Source of the DNA: QHCE01 sp041743105
GTDB taxonomy: Bacteria > Actinomycetota > Actinomycetes > Mycobacteriales > QHCE01
Direction of reading: 5' to 3'
Length of the DNA: 28,191 nt
Assembly (NCBI GenBank): GCA_041743105.1
Contig: JBGTNI010000060.1
Coordinates: 1 to 28,191, forward strand
Position 1 is the first letter of the stretch. Each line of letters begins with the position of its first letter. The notes beneath the pieces were generated by a model. It made no database searches, was not told where the DNA came from, and saw only the letters and a program-made list of their open reading frames with translations. Both the position numbers and the translations under genes were made by a program. Positions 15,894-23,799 of the stretch are shown one piece after another.

Positions 15894-17132
15894 GTGAAGC
15901 CCGTCTATATAAAACGTCTTGTCGATCCTGTGATCGATGAGGTGTTCGCGGCTTTGCCTGCGGTTTCTTTGCTAGGACCACGGGCATCCGGCAAGACCAC
16001 CACTGGTCTGCGGCACGCTCGCACTGTCGTCCGGCTGGACCGGGCCGAGGAGGCCGCCGCATTCCGTTCAGATCCGGATGCCGCGCTGCGAGGCCTCCAG
16101 TCGCCGGTGCTTCTTGACGAATGGCAGGAAGTTCCTGGGGTGCTCGGAGCGGTGAAACGAGCGGTGGACACCGCGCATGCTCCGGGTCGATTCATCTTGA
16201 CCGGCTCGGTGCACGCGGAACTCGATGTCGCCATCTGGCCCGGAACCGGACGCGTCATGGACATTCCGATCGGAAGTCTGGCCATGAGAGAACTAGTCGG
16301 AGATGTGTCCGCGAAACCGTTTCTGGATCGGATTGTTCAAGAATGGCTGGACCTACCGTCGCGGATCGAGGGTGTTGATCTACGTAGCTATGTCGACGCC
16401 GCAGTCACGGGTGGTTTCCCGGAGGCTGTTTTCCTTCCGTCCCCGCAGCTGCGTCGCCGATGGTGTGCAACGTATGTTCGGCAGCTGGTGAGCCGCGATG
16501 CGCGCGGTGCTTCGCCGAGCCGGGACCCTGTCAAGTTGCGCCGCTTCCTAACGACGTTGGGGCTTAACTCGGCCTGCATAGTCTCCGAGCAAGTGCTGTT
16601 CGGCCGAACCGGGATCGATCGCAAAACTGCTCAGGTGTACGAGGGACTACTTCGTGATCTGTTCATCGCTGAGGCGATTCCCGCTTGGTCTAATAACCGA
16701 CTGAAGCGGCTGATCCAAACGCCGAAACACTACTTGACCGACTCGGGACTCGCTGCGGCGTTGATGGGACTCGACAGTGGCGGAATCATGCGTGATGGGA
16801 AGGTGCTAGGTCAACTTCTGGATACGTTTGTCGTCGCTCAGCTGCGAGCAGAGCTTCCGATTAGCCAGTACGATCCCACGCTTTTTCATCTGCGAGAGAA
16901 AAGCGGTGGTGCAGAGATCGACCTGATCGTCGAGTACGCCGGGGGCTCCATCGTCGGCATCGAGATCAAGTCCTCCAACGCCCCGGATCGGCGGGACGCC
17001 CGACACCTGACGTGGTTACGCGATGAGTTGGGTGAGCGATTCATCCGCGGTGTTGTGCTGCATACCGGCCGGAACCGCTGGACACTTGCTGAGCGTATCG
17101 AGGCGGTGCCAATCGCCGCGATCTGGTCATGA
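15894..17132 (+). CDS. AAA_14/DUF4143 ATP-binding protein
   Basis: 412 residues from GTG 15894. Domain order: a P-loop AAA_14 domain with Walker A GPRASGKTT at 28-36, Walker B VLLDEWQEVP at 72-81 and FILTGSVHAEL near 99-109; then a helical/winged-helix DUF4143 part (DRKTAQVYEGLLRDLFIAEA); and a C-terminal restriction-endonuclease-like fold with EIDLIVEYAGG and GIEIKSS, matching the D...E-x-K layout of PD-(D/E)xK proteins. This family is widespread, often solitary and frequently transferred between genomes. Its biological role is unsettled; toxin-antitoxin and defence roles have been suggested. The gene is isolated from the pilus operon and preceded by an array of four 23-bp repeats that probably controls it. 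Confidence 0.9.
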   Translation: MKPVYIKRLVDPVIDEVFAALPAVSLLGPRASGKTTTGLRHARTVVRLDRAEEAAAFRSDPDAALRGLQSPVLLDEWQEVPGVLGAVKRAVDTAHAPGRFILTGSVHAELDVAIWPGTGRVMDIPIGSLAMRELVGDVSAKPFLDRIVQEWLDLPSRIEGVDLRSYVDAAVTGGFPEAVFLPSPQLRRRWCATYVRQLVSRDARGASPSRDPVKLRRFLTTLGLNSACIVSEQVLFGRTGIDRKTAQVYEGLLRDLFIAEAIPAWSNNRLKRLIQTPKHYLTDSGLAAALMGLDSGGIMRDGKVLGQLLDTFVVAQLRAELPISQYDPTLFHLREKSGGAEIDLIVEYAGGSIVGIEIKSSNAPDRRDARHLTWLRDELGERFIRGVVLHTGRNRWTLAERIEAVPIAAIWS

Positions 17133-17290
17133 CAAGACGCGGGCCCTTGCGGATTAAGCGCACCGTTTGCCCACGCTCGACTGCTGTGCAGTTTTGAGTC
17201 CGAAACTGGTCTGCCGAGTTCATGGAGAAATTCCACAGTGGATTCTCGTTACCTCTAGATTCGGCGTCACTCTCGTGGCAGCGTGAGGGC

Positions 17291-17806
17291 ATGCCCGAGA
17301 AAGGTCTAAATGCGACAGCCGCCGCGCTGCTGGGATTACTGCACGACGGGGCCATGACCGGTGGCCAGCTTATGGGCGCGGCGCAGCAGCGACTGGGTCC
17401 GTTCTGGACCACCACCCGCAGCCAGGTCTACCGCGAACTGCCGCTGCTCGCTGACGCCGGCTACGTACGGACCGGGAAGCTCGGACCGCGCGCCGCGCAG
17501 CCGTACGCGATCACCACATCCGGCAAGCGAGCCTTCGCTGGATGGCTCAATGAGTCGGCCGGGCGGGACCATTTCCGCAATCCGTTGTTGCTGCGGGTGG
17601 CGTTCGGTTCGCTACACAGCGCCGCGCAGCTCACGCGACTCTATGATTCCCAACGCGAAGATCGTGCCGCGCGGCTGGCCGAACTGAAGGCTGTGTTGGC
17701 CCAGGCGAAGCAGAGCGGTGACGAGTTCGCTATCGCGACGATCGAGTTTGCGATCACGTACCACAAGGCCGTCGTCCGTTGGCTCGAATCGGCCCCCGGC
17801 AGGTAG
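17291..17806 (+). CDS. PadR-family transcriptional regulator
   Basis: 171 residues from ATG 17291. The frame is open to an ATG at 17222, but the extra 23 residues do not look like PadR. The winged helix covers about residues 5-85: NATAAALLGLLHDGAMTGGQL, then FWTTTRSQVYRELPLLADAGYV in two steps, and the wing AQPYAITTSGKRAF. The C-terminal part (RNPLLLRVAFGSLHSAAQL onward) is the Vir_act_alpha_C-type dimerisation helix bundle. PadR proteins are usually repressors of neighbouring transporter or stress genes. No adjacent target is obvious, and the next gene is a DUF3800 protein. Confidence 0.88.
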   Translation: MPEKGLNATAAALLGLLHDGAMTGGQLMGAAQQRLGPFWTTTRSQVYRELPLLADAGYVRTGKLGPRAAQPYAITTSGKRAFAGWLNESAGRDHFRNPLLLRVAFGSLHSAAQLTRLYDSQREDRAARLAELKAVLAQAKQSGDEFAIATIEFAITYHKAVVRWLESAPGR

Positions 17807-17870
17807 ATGGCGATCAGACGAGCACGTTGCGGATGGTCTAGTCAGCGAGCAGTAGTGGAGGGCTAAGGAC

Positions 17871-18518
17871 GTGGCTGACGTGTTCATGTATGCCGACGAA
17901 ACTGGCAATCTCGACTACGAAGACCACGACGGTTCCAGTCAGTACTTCGGGGTAGGTACTGTCGTCTTCGCCAGCCATGCTCTGGCGATAGTCAAGGGCG
18001 AGCAGCTGCGCGCCGAAGTCGCTGCTGACGGGACCAGCCTCCCGAAAGGATTCCACGCTAAGAATGACAGCTACGGATTACGAAAGCGGGTTTACGCTAC
18101 GGTAAGCGAATTGGCACCCAGAGTGGACGCGACGTTTCTTCGCAAGTCCAATGCCTACAGCCACGTTCGGGAGGCAGGTCAGGTTCGCTTATTCAAGCTG
18201 GCATGGTTCTTGCACTTCAGAACCGTTGCTTCGCTCGTATGTCAGCCCGGTGACCGACTCTTTGTCGTGGTTGCCACCCTAGGGACCAAACGCCGTAAGT
18301 CAGAGTTCGAAGCGGCCTTGCACGATGTCTGCGTTACACAGGGGCCGCCGCAGCGACACGTCGTTCTCTGTCACTGGAACTGTGAAACGTCGTGGGGCCT
18401 ACAGATAGCAGACTACGCGTTATGGTCGCTCCAGCGTTCCCTGGAGAAGGGGAAAGACGACTTCTTGCCTTATATCGAGCCGCTGCTCGGCTCGTGGAAC
18501 TTCCCCTGGGCAAGGTAG
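17871..18518 (+). CDS. DUF3800 domain protein
   Basis: 215 residues from GTG 17871 with a good Shine-Dalgarno (GGAGGG, about 9 bp upstream). The N-terminus MYADETGN is the DUF3800 acidic signature (usually hDESG), and GLQIADYALWSLQR near the end is the second family signature (QxADhha). The family is predicted to have an RNase H-like fold with Asp/Glu catalytic residues; no biochemical activity is established to my knowledge. DUF3800 genes are common in mobile or defence regions. A hairpin about 20 bp after the stop may end transcription. Confidence 0.85.
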   Translation: MADVFMYADETGNLDYEDHDGSSQYFGVGTVVFASHALAIVKGEQLRAEVAADGTSLPKGFHAKNDSYGLRKRVYATVSELAPRVDATFLRKSNAYSHVREAGQVRLFKLAWFLHFRTVASLVCQPGDRLFVVVATLGTKRRKSEFEAALHDVCVTQGPPQRHVVLCHWNCETSWGLQIADYALWSLQRSLEKGKDDFLPYIEPLLGSWNFPWAR

Positions 18519-18539
18519 CGGTCGGCTACCCCAAAAGGG

Positions 18540-18561
18540 AAGAGGACCATCCGGACCTCTT
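18540..18561 (+). terminator. Hairpin after the DUF3800 gene, possible terminator
   Basis: The arms AAGAGGACC and GGACCTCTT pair with one mismatch around a 4-base loop, starting 21 bp after the stop. There is no T-run, so it would be a weak or factor-assisted terminator. Confidence 0.35.
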
Positions 18562-18801
18562 ATCACCGACCATCTCTAGTAGACCGCCCCTCTGGCAGCA
18601 TGTCAAGTTGAATCGACCACGGTCGACAACTACGACCCGCTGAAGTTTGTAACAACTTCGGCAGTGTCGCCGCTATCAAACTGTACGTTGCCGAGCTCTC
18701 GAGCTGGGGTTCGTCGCTGTTTCGCGGCGCCGTATAACGGTTTCGCATTCAAGTACTGACATTGCCGAAAACGCCAGTTCTTGTGGGTAGTGACATAGCT
18801 A

Positions 18802-18817
18802 ACCACTATATGTAGTA
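18802..18817 (+). promoter_or_regulatory. NrdR-like box
   Basis: ACCACTATATGTAGTA is close to the NrdR consensus ACACWATATVTWGTG and nearly palindromic. NrdR normally binds two boxes about three helical turns apart. A degenerate candidate (CCAGTTCTTGTGG, 18774-18786) lies upstream at about 29 bp, which is not the ideal spacing. This suggests NrdR repression of nrdA-nrdB. Confidence 0.65.
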
Positions 18818-18990
18818 TCCAGCTTACCGTTGATCGAATGTCGCGCGGCTGGTGGTTACACCGCCAGGGGTCATGTCACAGGCCTGCGGCATGCTTGCCT
18901 TAGTCGTCGTCGGGGGCGCCGCGCTTGTGCCCGTTCCTACCCGTTTTTGCCTGAGTTTTCATCGCCTCGCTAGCCGCACCGGAGTCACAG

Positions 18991-21894
18991 ATGACCGCCT
19001 CGCTTGCCACCTCACCCACTATCACCACACCGCCTACCGCCACCCACGTCATTCGGCGTGACGGTACCGTCTCTTCGTACGACGCCGGCAAGATCTCCAT
19101 CGCCATGACCAAAGCGTTTTTGGCGGTGGAAGGCGATGCCGCCGGCGGCTCGGCTCGAGTACGAGAGATCGTTGCCGAACTCACCGCGCAGGTCACTGCC
19201 GCGTTGTTTCGTCACCTCGGCGCCGAACAGGCGGTACACATCGAGCAGATTCAAGACCAGGTCGAGCTCTCGCTGATGCGCGGTGGCCACCATAAGGTGG
19301 CTCGCGCCTATGTGCTCTATCGGGACGAGCGCGCTAAGGCTCGCGAGGAAAAGGCCCAGCAGGATTCCGCCGGAGTGCCCCAAGTAGCAACGCTGAATGT
19401 GCGCGGAGTCGATGGTCAGCTACATCCGCTAGACCGCAAGCGCATCGCGTTGGTGATCAATGAGGCCTGCGCGGAGCTGGAGAACGTCTCCGAGCAGGCG
19501 GTGCTCGCTGAGACGTTGCGTAACCTCTACGACGGGATCAGCGCCGGTGAGCTGGAGCTGGCGTTGGTCATGGCGGCGCGCACCATGCTGGAGTCCGAAC
19601 CCAATTACTCTTACGTCAGCGCGCGGCTACTGCTGGACAAGCTTCGTCGTGAGGTGCTGACTGCTGTCGCGCCCGTGAGCGGCGGTGAGGGGTCCGCTCC
19701 TGCTCAGGCCAGCCAGGCAGAGATGGCCGACTACTACGCCGAGTATTTCGCCGCATTCATCGCTCGAGGCATCGACGCCGAACTACTCGACCCTGAACTG
19801 GCCACGTTCGACCTGCCTCGGTTGGGAAAGGCCATTCTTCCCGAGCGGGATCTTGACTTCGGTTTCTTGGGTCTGCAAACCCTGTATGACCGGTATCTGC
19901 TGCACGTGCGCGACGCCCGCATCGAGCTGCCGCAAGCGTTCTTCATGCGGGTGGCCATGGGCCTGGCGCTTGCCGAAGACGACCGAGAAGCCCGGACGAT
20001 CGAGTTCTACCAACTGCTGTCGTCCTTCGACTTCATGTCATCCACGCCCACGCTGTTCAACGCAGGCACCACCCGGGCGCAGCTGTCGTCGTGCTTCCTT
20101 ACCACCACGCCTGACGACCTCGACGGCATTTTCCAAGGTATCCAGAACAACGCGTTGCTGGCCAAGTACTCCGGCGGCTTGGGTAACGACTGGACGCCGG
20201 TGCGGGGCATGGGCGCCCACATCAAGGGCACCAACGGCAAGTCCCAAGGTGTGGTGCCTTTCCTCAAGATCGCCAACGACACCGCCGTCGCGGTAAACCA
20301 GGGTGGCAAACGCAAAGGCGCGGTCTGCGCCTACCTGGAGACGTGGCATATCGACATCGAGGAATTCCTCGACTTACGCAAGAACACCGGAGACGACCGG
20401 CGCCGCACCCACGACATGAACACCGCGAATTGGGTGCCCGACCTCTTCTTGGAGCGCGTGGAGCAAGATGGCAGCTGGACGCTGTTCTCGCCCAACGAGG
20501 TACCCGACCTGCACGACCTGTACGGCACGTCATTCGCGCAGCGTTACGCGGAGTACGAAACCGCCGCGGATCGCGGTGAGATTAGCGTGTACCGCAAGGT
20601 GCGCGCCGTGGAGCTATGGCGGCGGATGCTCACCATGCTCTTCGAGACCGGACATCCATGGATCACATTCAAAGACCCCTGCAATGTGCGCTCGCCGCAA
20701 CGGCACGTCGGCGTGATCCACTCCTCGAACCTGTGCACCGAGATCACGCTGAACACCTCCCACGAGGAGGTGGCGGTCTGCAACCTGGGCTCGGTGAACC
20801 TCGCCAACCACATTACCGCCGACGGGCTGGATTCGGCACGGCTGGAACGCACAGTCACCACCGCCGTGCGCATGCTCGACAACGTGATCGACATCAACTT
20901 CTACACCATCCCAGAAGCCCGCACCTCGAACCTGCGGCACCGGCCGGTGGGCTTGGGCCTGATGGGCTTTCAAGACGCGTTGTTCTCGCTCCGTATTCCC
21001 ATGTCCTCGCAAGCTGCCGTGGAGTTCGCGGATGTGAGCATGGAGCAGATCAGCTATTTCGCCATCACGGCGTCGTCGCAGCTCGCGGCCGAACGTGGCA
21101 AATACCCGTCCTTCTCCGGCTCACTGTGGAGCCAAGGTGTCCTACCGATCGACTCAATAGAACTGCTGGCTAAGGAGCGCAGCACCCCCATTGAGATGGA
21201 CACCACCACCCGCATGGACTGGGGCGCTCTGCGCGAGAAGGTGCGTACGGTGGGTATGCGCAACTCCAACGTAATGGCCATCGCCCCTACCGCCACTATC
21301 TCCAACATCTGCGGGGTCGCGCAGTCCATTGAGCCGCTGTACCGCAACTTGTATGTGAAGTCGAACATGTCCGGTGACTTCACCGTGACCAATCCGCACC
21401 TTGTACGCGATCTGAAAGCCCGCGGTCTCTGGGACGAGGTCATGATCAGTGACTTGAAATACTTCGACGGAAGTCTTGGTCCGATTGATCGCATCCCGAC
21501 AGACCTCAAGACGCTATACGCCACCGCGTTCGAGGTGGATAGCTCGTGGTTGATCGAAGCGGCGTCGCGACGCCAGAAGTGGATCGACCAGGCGCAGTCG
21601 TTGAACCTTTACATTGCCGCTCCCAGCGGGCGGAAGCTCGACGAGCTTTACCGGAACGCCTGGCGAAAAGGTTTGAAGACCTGCTATTACCTGCGTTCGC
21701 AGAGCGCTACCCATGTGGAGAAGAGCACCCTGCGAGGCACTGACGGGAAGCTCAATGCGGTGTCCCTAGTAGCGGTGGGCCCGCAGGCAAGTGTGGCAGC
21801 AGTAGCGCCGGTGCCATCTTCCCAAGCTGATAGTGCGAATCTCGAAGCCGCTGTCTGCTCGATAGCGGATCCGGACTGCGAAGCCTGCCAGTGA
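18991..21894 (+). CDS. nrdA: Ribonucleoside-diphosphate reductase large subunit with two ATP-cones
   Basis: 967 residues from ATG 18991 (GGAG six bases upstream). It reduces ribonucleoside diphosphates to deoxy forms using a radical from NrdB. Two ATP-cone allosteric domains lie at about 18-115 and 136-225. The catalytic barrel has the half-cystine C368 (QLSSCFL), N580-C582-E584 (SNLCTEITLN; C582 the thiyl-radical Cys), C597 (VCNLGSVNLANH), the dNTP-site stretch STPTLFNAGT, the APTATISNICG loop and the double Tyr in TCYYLRSQ. It ends CEACQ, the redox-shuttle Cys pair. The length and doubled ATP-cones match the Chlamydia-type NrdA rather than the about 760-residue E. coli form. nrdB follows after 157 bp with a long hairpin. 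There is a NrdR-like box upstream. Confidence 0.96.
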   Translation: MTASLATSPTITTPPTATHVIRRDGTVSSYDAGKISIAMTKAFLAVEGDAAGGSARVREIVAELTAQVTAALFRHLGAEQAVHIEQIQDQVELSLMRGGHHKVARAYVLYRDERAKAREEKAQQDSAGVPQVATLNVRGVDGQLHPLDRKRIALVINEACAELENVSEQAVLAETLRNLYDGISAGELELALVMAARTMLESEPNYSYVSARLLLDKLRREVLTAVAPVSGGEGSAPAQASQAEMADYYAEYFAAFIARGIDAELLDPELATFDLPRLGKAILPERDLDFGFLGLQTLYDRYLLHVRDARIELPQAFFMRVAMGLALAEDDREARTIEFYQLLSSFDFMSSTPTLFNAGTTRAQLSSCFLTTTPDDLDGIFQGIQNNALLAKYSGGLGNDWTPVRGMGAHIKGTNGKSQGVVPFLKIANDTAVAVNQGGKRKGAVCAYLETWHIDIEEFLDLRKNTGDDRRRTHDMNTANWVPDLFLERVEQDGSWTLFSPNEVPDLHDLYGTSFAQRYAEYETAADRGEISVYRKVRAVELWRRMLTMLFETGHPWITFKDPCNVRSPQRHVGVIHSSNLCTEITLNTSHEEVAVCNLGSVNLANHITADGLDSARLERTVTTAVRMLDNVIDINFYTIPEARTSNLRHRPVGLGLMGFQDALFSLRIPMSSQAAVEFADVSMEQISYFAITASSQLAAERGKYPSFSGSLWSQGVLPIDSIELLAKERSTPIEMDTTTRMDWGALREKVRTVGMRNSNVMAIAPTATISNICGVAQSIEPLYRNLYVKSNMSGDFTVTNPHLVRDLKARGLWDEVMISDLKYFDGSLGPIDRIPTDLKTLYATAFEVDSSWLIEAASRRQKWIDQAQSLNLYIAAPSGRKLDELYRNAWRKGLKTCYYLRSQSATHVEKSTLRGTDGKLNAVSLVAVGPQASVAAVAPVPSSQADSANLEAAVCSIADPDCEACQ

Positions 21895-22051
21895 TTGGTG
21901 GCCTGTTGTGCTGCCCGCTGGCTGCGTTCACTGTTCTTGAGCCGCCTTTCCACGCTATTCTGCTGCGCTCCATTTTCGTACACGGCGGCTCCTGCGGCCT
22001 TGCCAGCGAGCAGCACAACAGGCTCCACCTCAGAGTTAGGAAGTAAGAGCA
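21895..22051 (+). other. Nested long hairpin in the nrdA-nrdB intergenic region
   Basis: Segment 21901-21922 is the reverse complement of 22002-22023 in 21 of 22 positions (only 21915 and 22009 fail to pair). Inside it, GAGCCGCC (21939-21946) pairs perfectly with GGCGGCTC (21984-21991). The whole folds as a 123-nt two-level stem-loop. No T-run follows, and the nrdB Shine-Dalgarno (AGGAAG, 22038) lies just outside it. It could set the NrdA:NrdB ratio by RNA processing or stability, be a regulatory RNA, or be a small palindromic insertion; no flanking duplication is visible. Confidence 0.75.
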
Positions 22052-23128
22052 ATGACAGAAACTTCTGTAGACCCTGCCGCCACCGGCCTCGGTGAGATCG
22101 ACCGGTCCGGTTCCCGGGTGAACGTCGACGATAAGGCGATGATCAACTGCCGTGCCGACGTGAACCAGCTACTTCCGCTGAAGTACCAGTGGGCGTGGCA
22201 GAAGTATCTGGCCGGCTGCAACAACCATTGGATGCCCACGGAGGTTTCCATGCAGGCTGACATCGCGTTGTGGAAGTCGCGAGATGGCCTCACGGAGGAT
22301 GAACGCCGAGCCCTAAAACGGAACTTGGGTTTCTTCGCCACCTCTGAGTCGTTGGTGGCTAACAACATCGTGCTCGCGGTGTATCGACACCTCACCAACC
22401 CCGAATGCCGGCAGTACCTGCTCCGGCAGGCATTCGAGGAAGCCGTGCACACCCACACGTTCCAGTACATCTGTGAAAGCCTCGGTTTGGATGAGGGTGA
22501 GCTGTTCAACATGTACCGGGAGGTGCCCTCCATCACCGATAAGGCCGCGTGGGCGCTCAACTACACCCAGAACCTAGAAGACCCGGGCTTTTCCACCGGA
22601 ACGCCCGCTGCGGACCAGGCGTTTCTTAGGGACATGATTGCATTCTATGTGGTTTTTGAGGGTATGTGGTTCTACACCGGTTTTGCCCAAATTCTTTCGC
22701 TCGGACGTCGTAACAAGATGGTCGGTATCGCCGAGCAGTATCAGTACATCCTGCGCGATGAATCCATCCACTTGAATTTCGGGATCGACGCGATCAACCA
22801 GATCAAGATCGAGAACCCCAACCTGTGGTCGGAGAAGTTCCAGCAAGAGGTTCGTGCCATGCTGGCCGAGGGCTGTGAACTTGAGGTGGCTTACGGCCGT
22901 GACACCATGCCGCGTGGGCTGCTCGGGCTTAACGCGCAGTTGTGTGAGCAGTACATGCACTTCATCACCAACCGTCGCTGCGCACAGCTGGGGTTACAGC
23001 CGGTCTTCGGGCCGACCGAGAACCCGTTCCCGTGGATGTCGGAGATGATGGACCTTAAGAAAGAGAAGAACTTCTTCGAGACCCGCGTCATCGAGTATCA
23101 AAGCGGCGGGTCGTTAGCCTGGGACTAG
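22052..23128 (+). CDS. nrdB: Ribonucleotide reductase small subunit, class Ic (Mn/Fe) type with Phe at the radical-Tyr site
   Basis: 358 residues from ATG 22052 with AGGAAG eight bases upstream. It is a ferritin-like four-helix R2 protein. The predicted metal ligands are E99 (TSESLV), E130 and H133 (FEEAVHTHTF), E203 (VFEGMWFY), and E237 and H240 (LRDESIHLNFG). The residue four after H133, where class Ia/Ib enzymes carry the radical Tyr, is Phe137 (TTC at 22460-22462). All six ligands and this Phe sit exactly ten residues after their counterparts in Chlamydia trachomatis R2 as I recall it (E89, E120, H123, F127, E193, E227, H230), and Y232 matches Chlamydia Y222. The C-terminal Tyr (IEYQ, 349) for radical transfer is present. 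It is therefore expected to use a Mn(IV)/Fe(III) cofactor instead of a tyrosyl radical. Its TAG stop lies within the CTAG target of an adjacent IS relic. Confidence 0.96.
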   Translation: MTETSVDPAATGLGEIDRSGSRVNVDDKAMINCRADVNQLLPLKYQWAWQKYLAGCNNHWMPTEVSMQADIALWKSRDGLTEDERRALKRNLGFFATSESLVANNIVLAVYRHLTNPECRQYLLRQAFEEAVHTHTFQYICESLGLDEGELFNMYREVPSITDKAAWALNYTQNLEDPGFSTGTPAADQAFLRDMIAFYVVFEGMWFYTGFAQILSLGRRNKMVGIAEQYQYILRDESIHLNFGIDAINQIKIENPNLWSEKFQQEVRAMLAEGCELEVAYGRDTMPRGLLGLNAQLCEQYMHFITNRRCAQLGLQPVFGPTENPFPWMSEMMDLKKEKNFFETRVIEYQSGGSLAWD

Positions 23129-23175
23129 GGCGTGTCTCCGATGTTTGTTGGGCGTCGGGTTTGATGCTGTCGGTT

Positions 23176-23378
23176 ATGAGGCGGACGCGGGTGCTCAGTG
23201 ATGCGATGTGGGCTCGGATGGAGCTTTTGCCGCCGGCGCGTTGAGGGGTCCGATGGGTCGTCCGATGCACGATCACCGGTTGTTGGTCGAGGCGGCGATC
23301 TGGCGGTACCGGACCGGGTCAGCGTGGGCGGGACCTACCGGCGGAGTTCGGGCCGTGGCAGACGGCGTGGAAGTTGTG
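23176..23378 (+). pseudogene. IS5-family transposase, N-terminal remnant
   Basis: ATG 23176 gives MRRTRVLSDAMWARMELLPP and then a stop at 23242. After a frame change, MGRPMHDHRLLVEAAIWRYR continues from 23253. A second frame change near 23330 restores RDLPAEFGPWQTAWK, the conserved N-terminal helix-turn-helix region of actinobacterial IS5-group transposases (DUF4096-type). Similarity ends at about 23375, where the antisense NTF2-like gene takes over. Confidence 0.7.
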
Positions 23379-23762
23379 CGCTGCTGCGGCCGGCGAGCCA
23401 TGTGCTGCAGCCACTACCCAGCCGGTTGGCGAGGGGACCCAGGTCCGCGTGTATGCGAGGGTTACATCAATCTCGTCGTCACCGACCGTGCCGACTAGAT
23501 GCAGAAGTGCCCGCGTTATCCCGACCCGGTCGATGATCTGCACCTCCCGGTTCACCTCGTCAACGGTGGTGAGCAAGAGAGCTTGCGAGCGGTGCATAGC
23601 CATATCCGCGGCCTTGTCGATCGTCGAGCCATCGGGACCGGTGAAGCGCACATGATCGTGGAGGAAGCCGTCGAGGGCGGCTACATCGTTGGCCAGCAGC
23701 GCGGCTTGAAAGCGACTCTCGGCATCATGCAACGTCGTTGCAGTGAACCGGTCGACATTCAT
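23319..23762 (-). CDS. NTF2-like (SnoaL/DUF4440-type) protein inside the IS relic
   Basis: 147 residues from ATG 23762. The pattern ESRFQAALLANDVAALDGFL, HDHVRFTGPDG, REVQIIDRVGITRALLHLVG and TLAYTRTWVPSPTGWVVAAAHGS is a complete NTF2-like cone fold of the DUF4440/SnoaL_3 type. Members include steroid isomerase-like enzymes, polyketide cyclases and many proteins of unknown role. The last about 18 residues (HNFHAVCHGPNSAGRSRPR in part) are simply the antisense of the transposase motif FGPWQTAWK, so the gene's original 3' end was lost and the stop codon comes from IS sequence. It occupies the place of the transposase core. Expression is uncertain and the fold itself seems intact. Confidence 0.7.
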   Translation of the reverse strand: MNVDRFTATTLHDAESRFQAALLANDVAALDGFLHDHVRFTGPDGSTIDKAADMAMHRSQALLLTTVDEVNREVQIIDRVGITRALLHLVGTVGDDEIDVTLAYTRTWVPSPTGWVVAAAHGSPAAAAHNFHAVCHGPNSAGRSRPR

Positions 23763-23799
23763 GTCGTGAGCCTACAAGGGTCCGGCTGGTCTAGGCGGA

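Larger units (their letters stand above)
18519..18990. other. 472-bp non-coding region upstream of nrdA
   Basis: I see no convincing gene here. It holds the hairpin after the DUF3800 gene, an AT-richer stretch (about 18730-18840) likely to contain the nrdA promoter, and a NrdR-like box at 18802-18817. About 170 bp of leader separate the box from the nrdA start. I looked for a cobalamin riboswitch, known before some actinobacterial nrdAB operons, and found no convincing B12 box. Confidence 0.6.

Noticed and set aside
18820..18990. Cobalamin riboswitch in the nrdA leader
   Set aside because: Known before some actinobacterial nrdAB operons, but I found no convincing B12 box or conserved core here.
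22052..23128. NrdB as an ordinary class Ia or Ib subunit
   Set aside because: The residue at the radical-Tyr position is Phe, and ligand spacing matches Chlamydia class Ic throughout.
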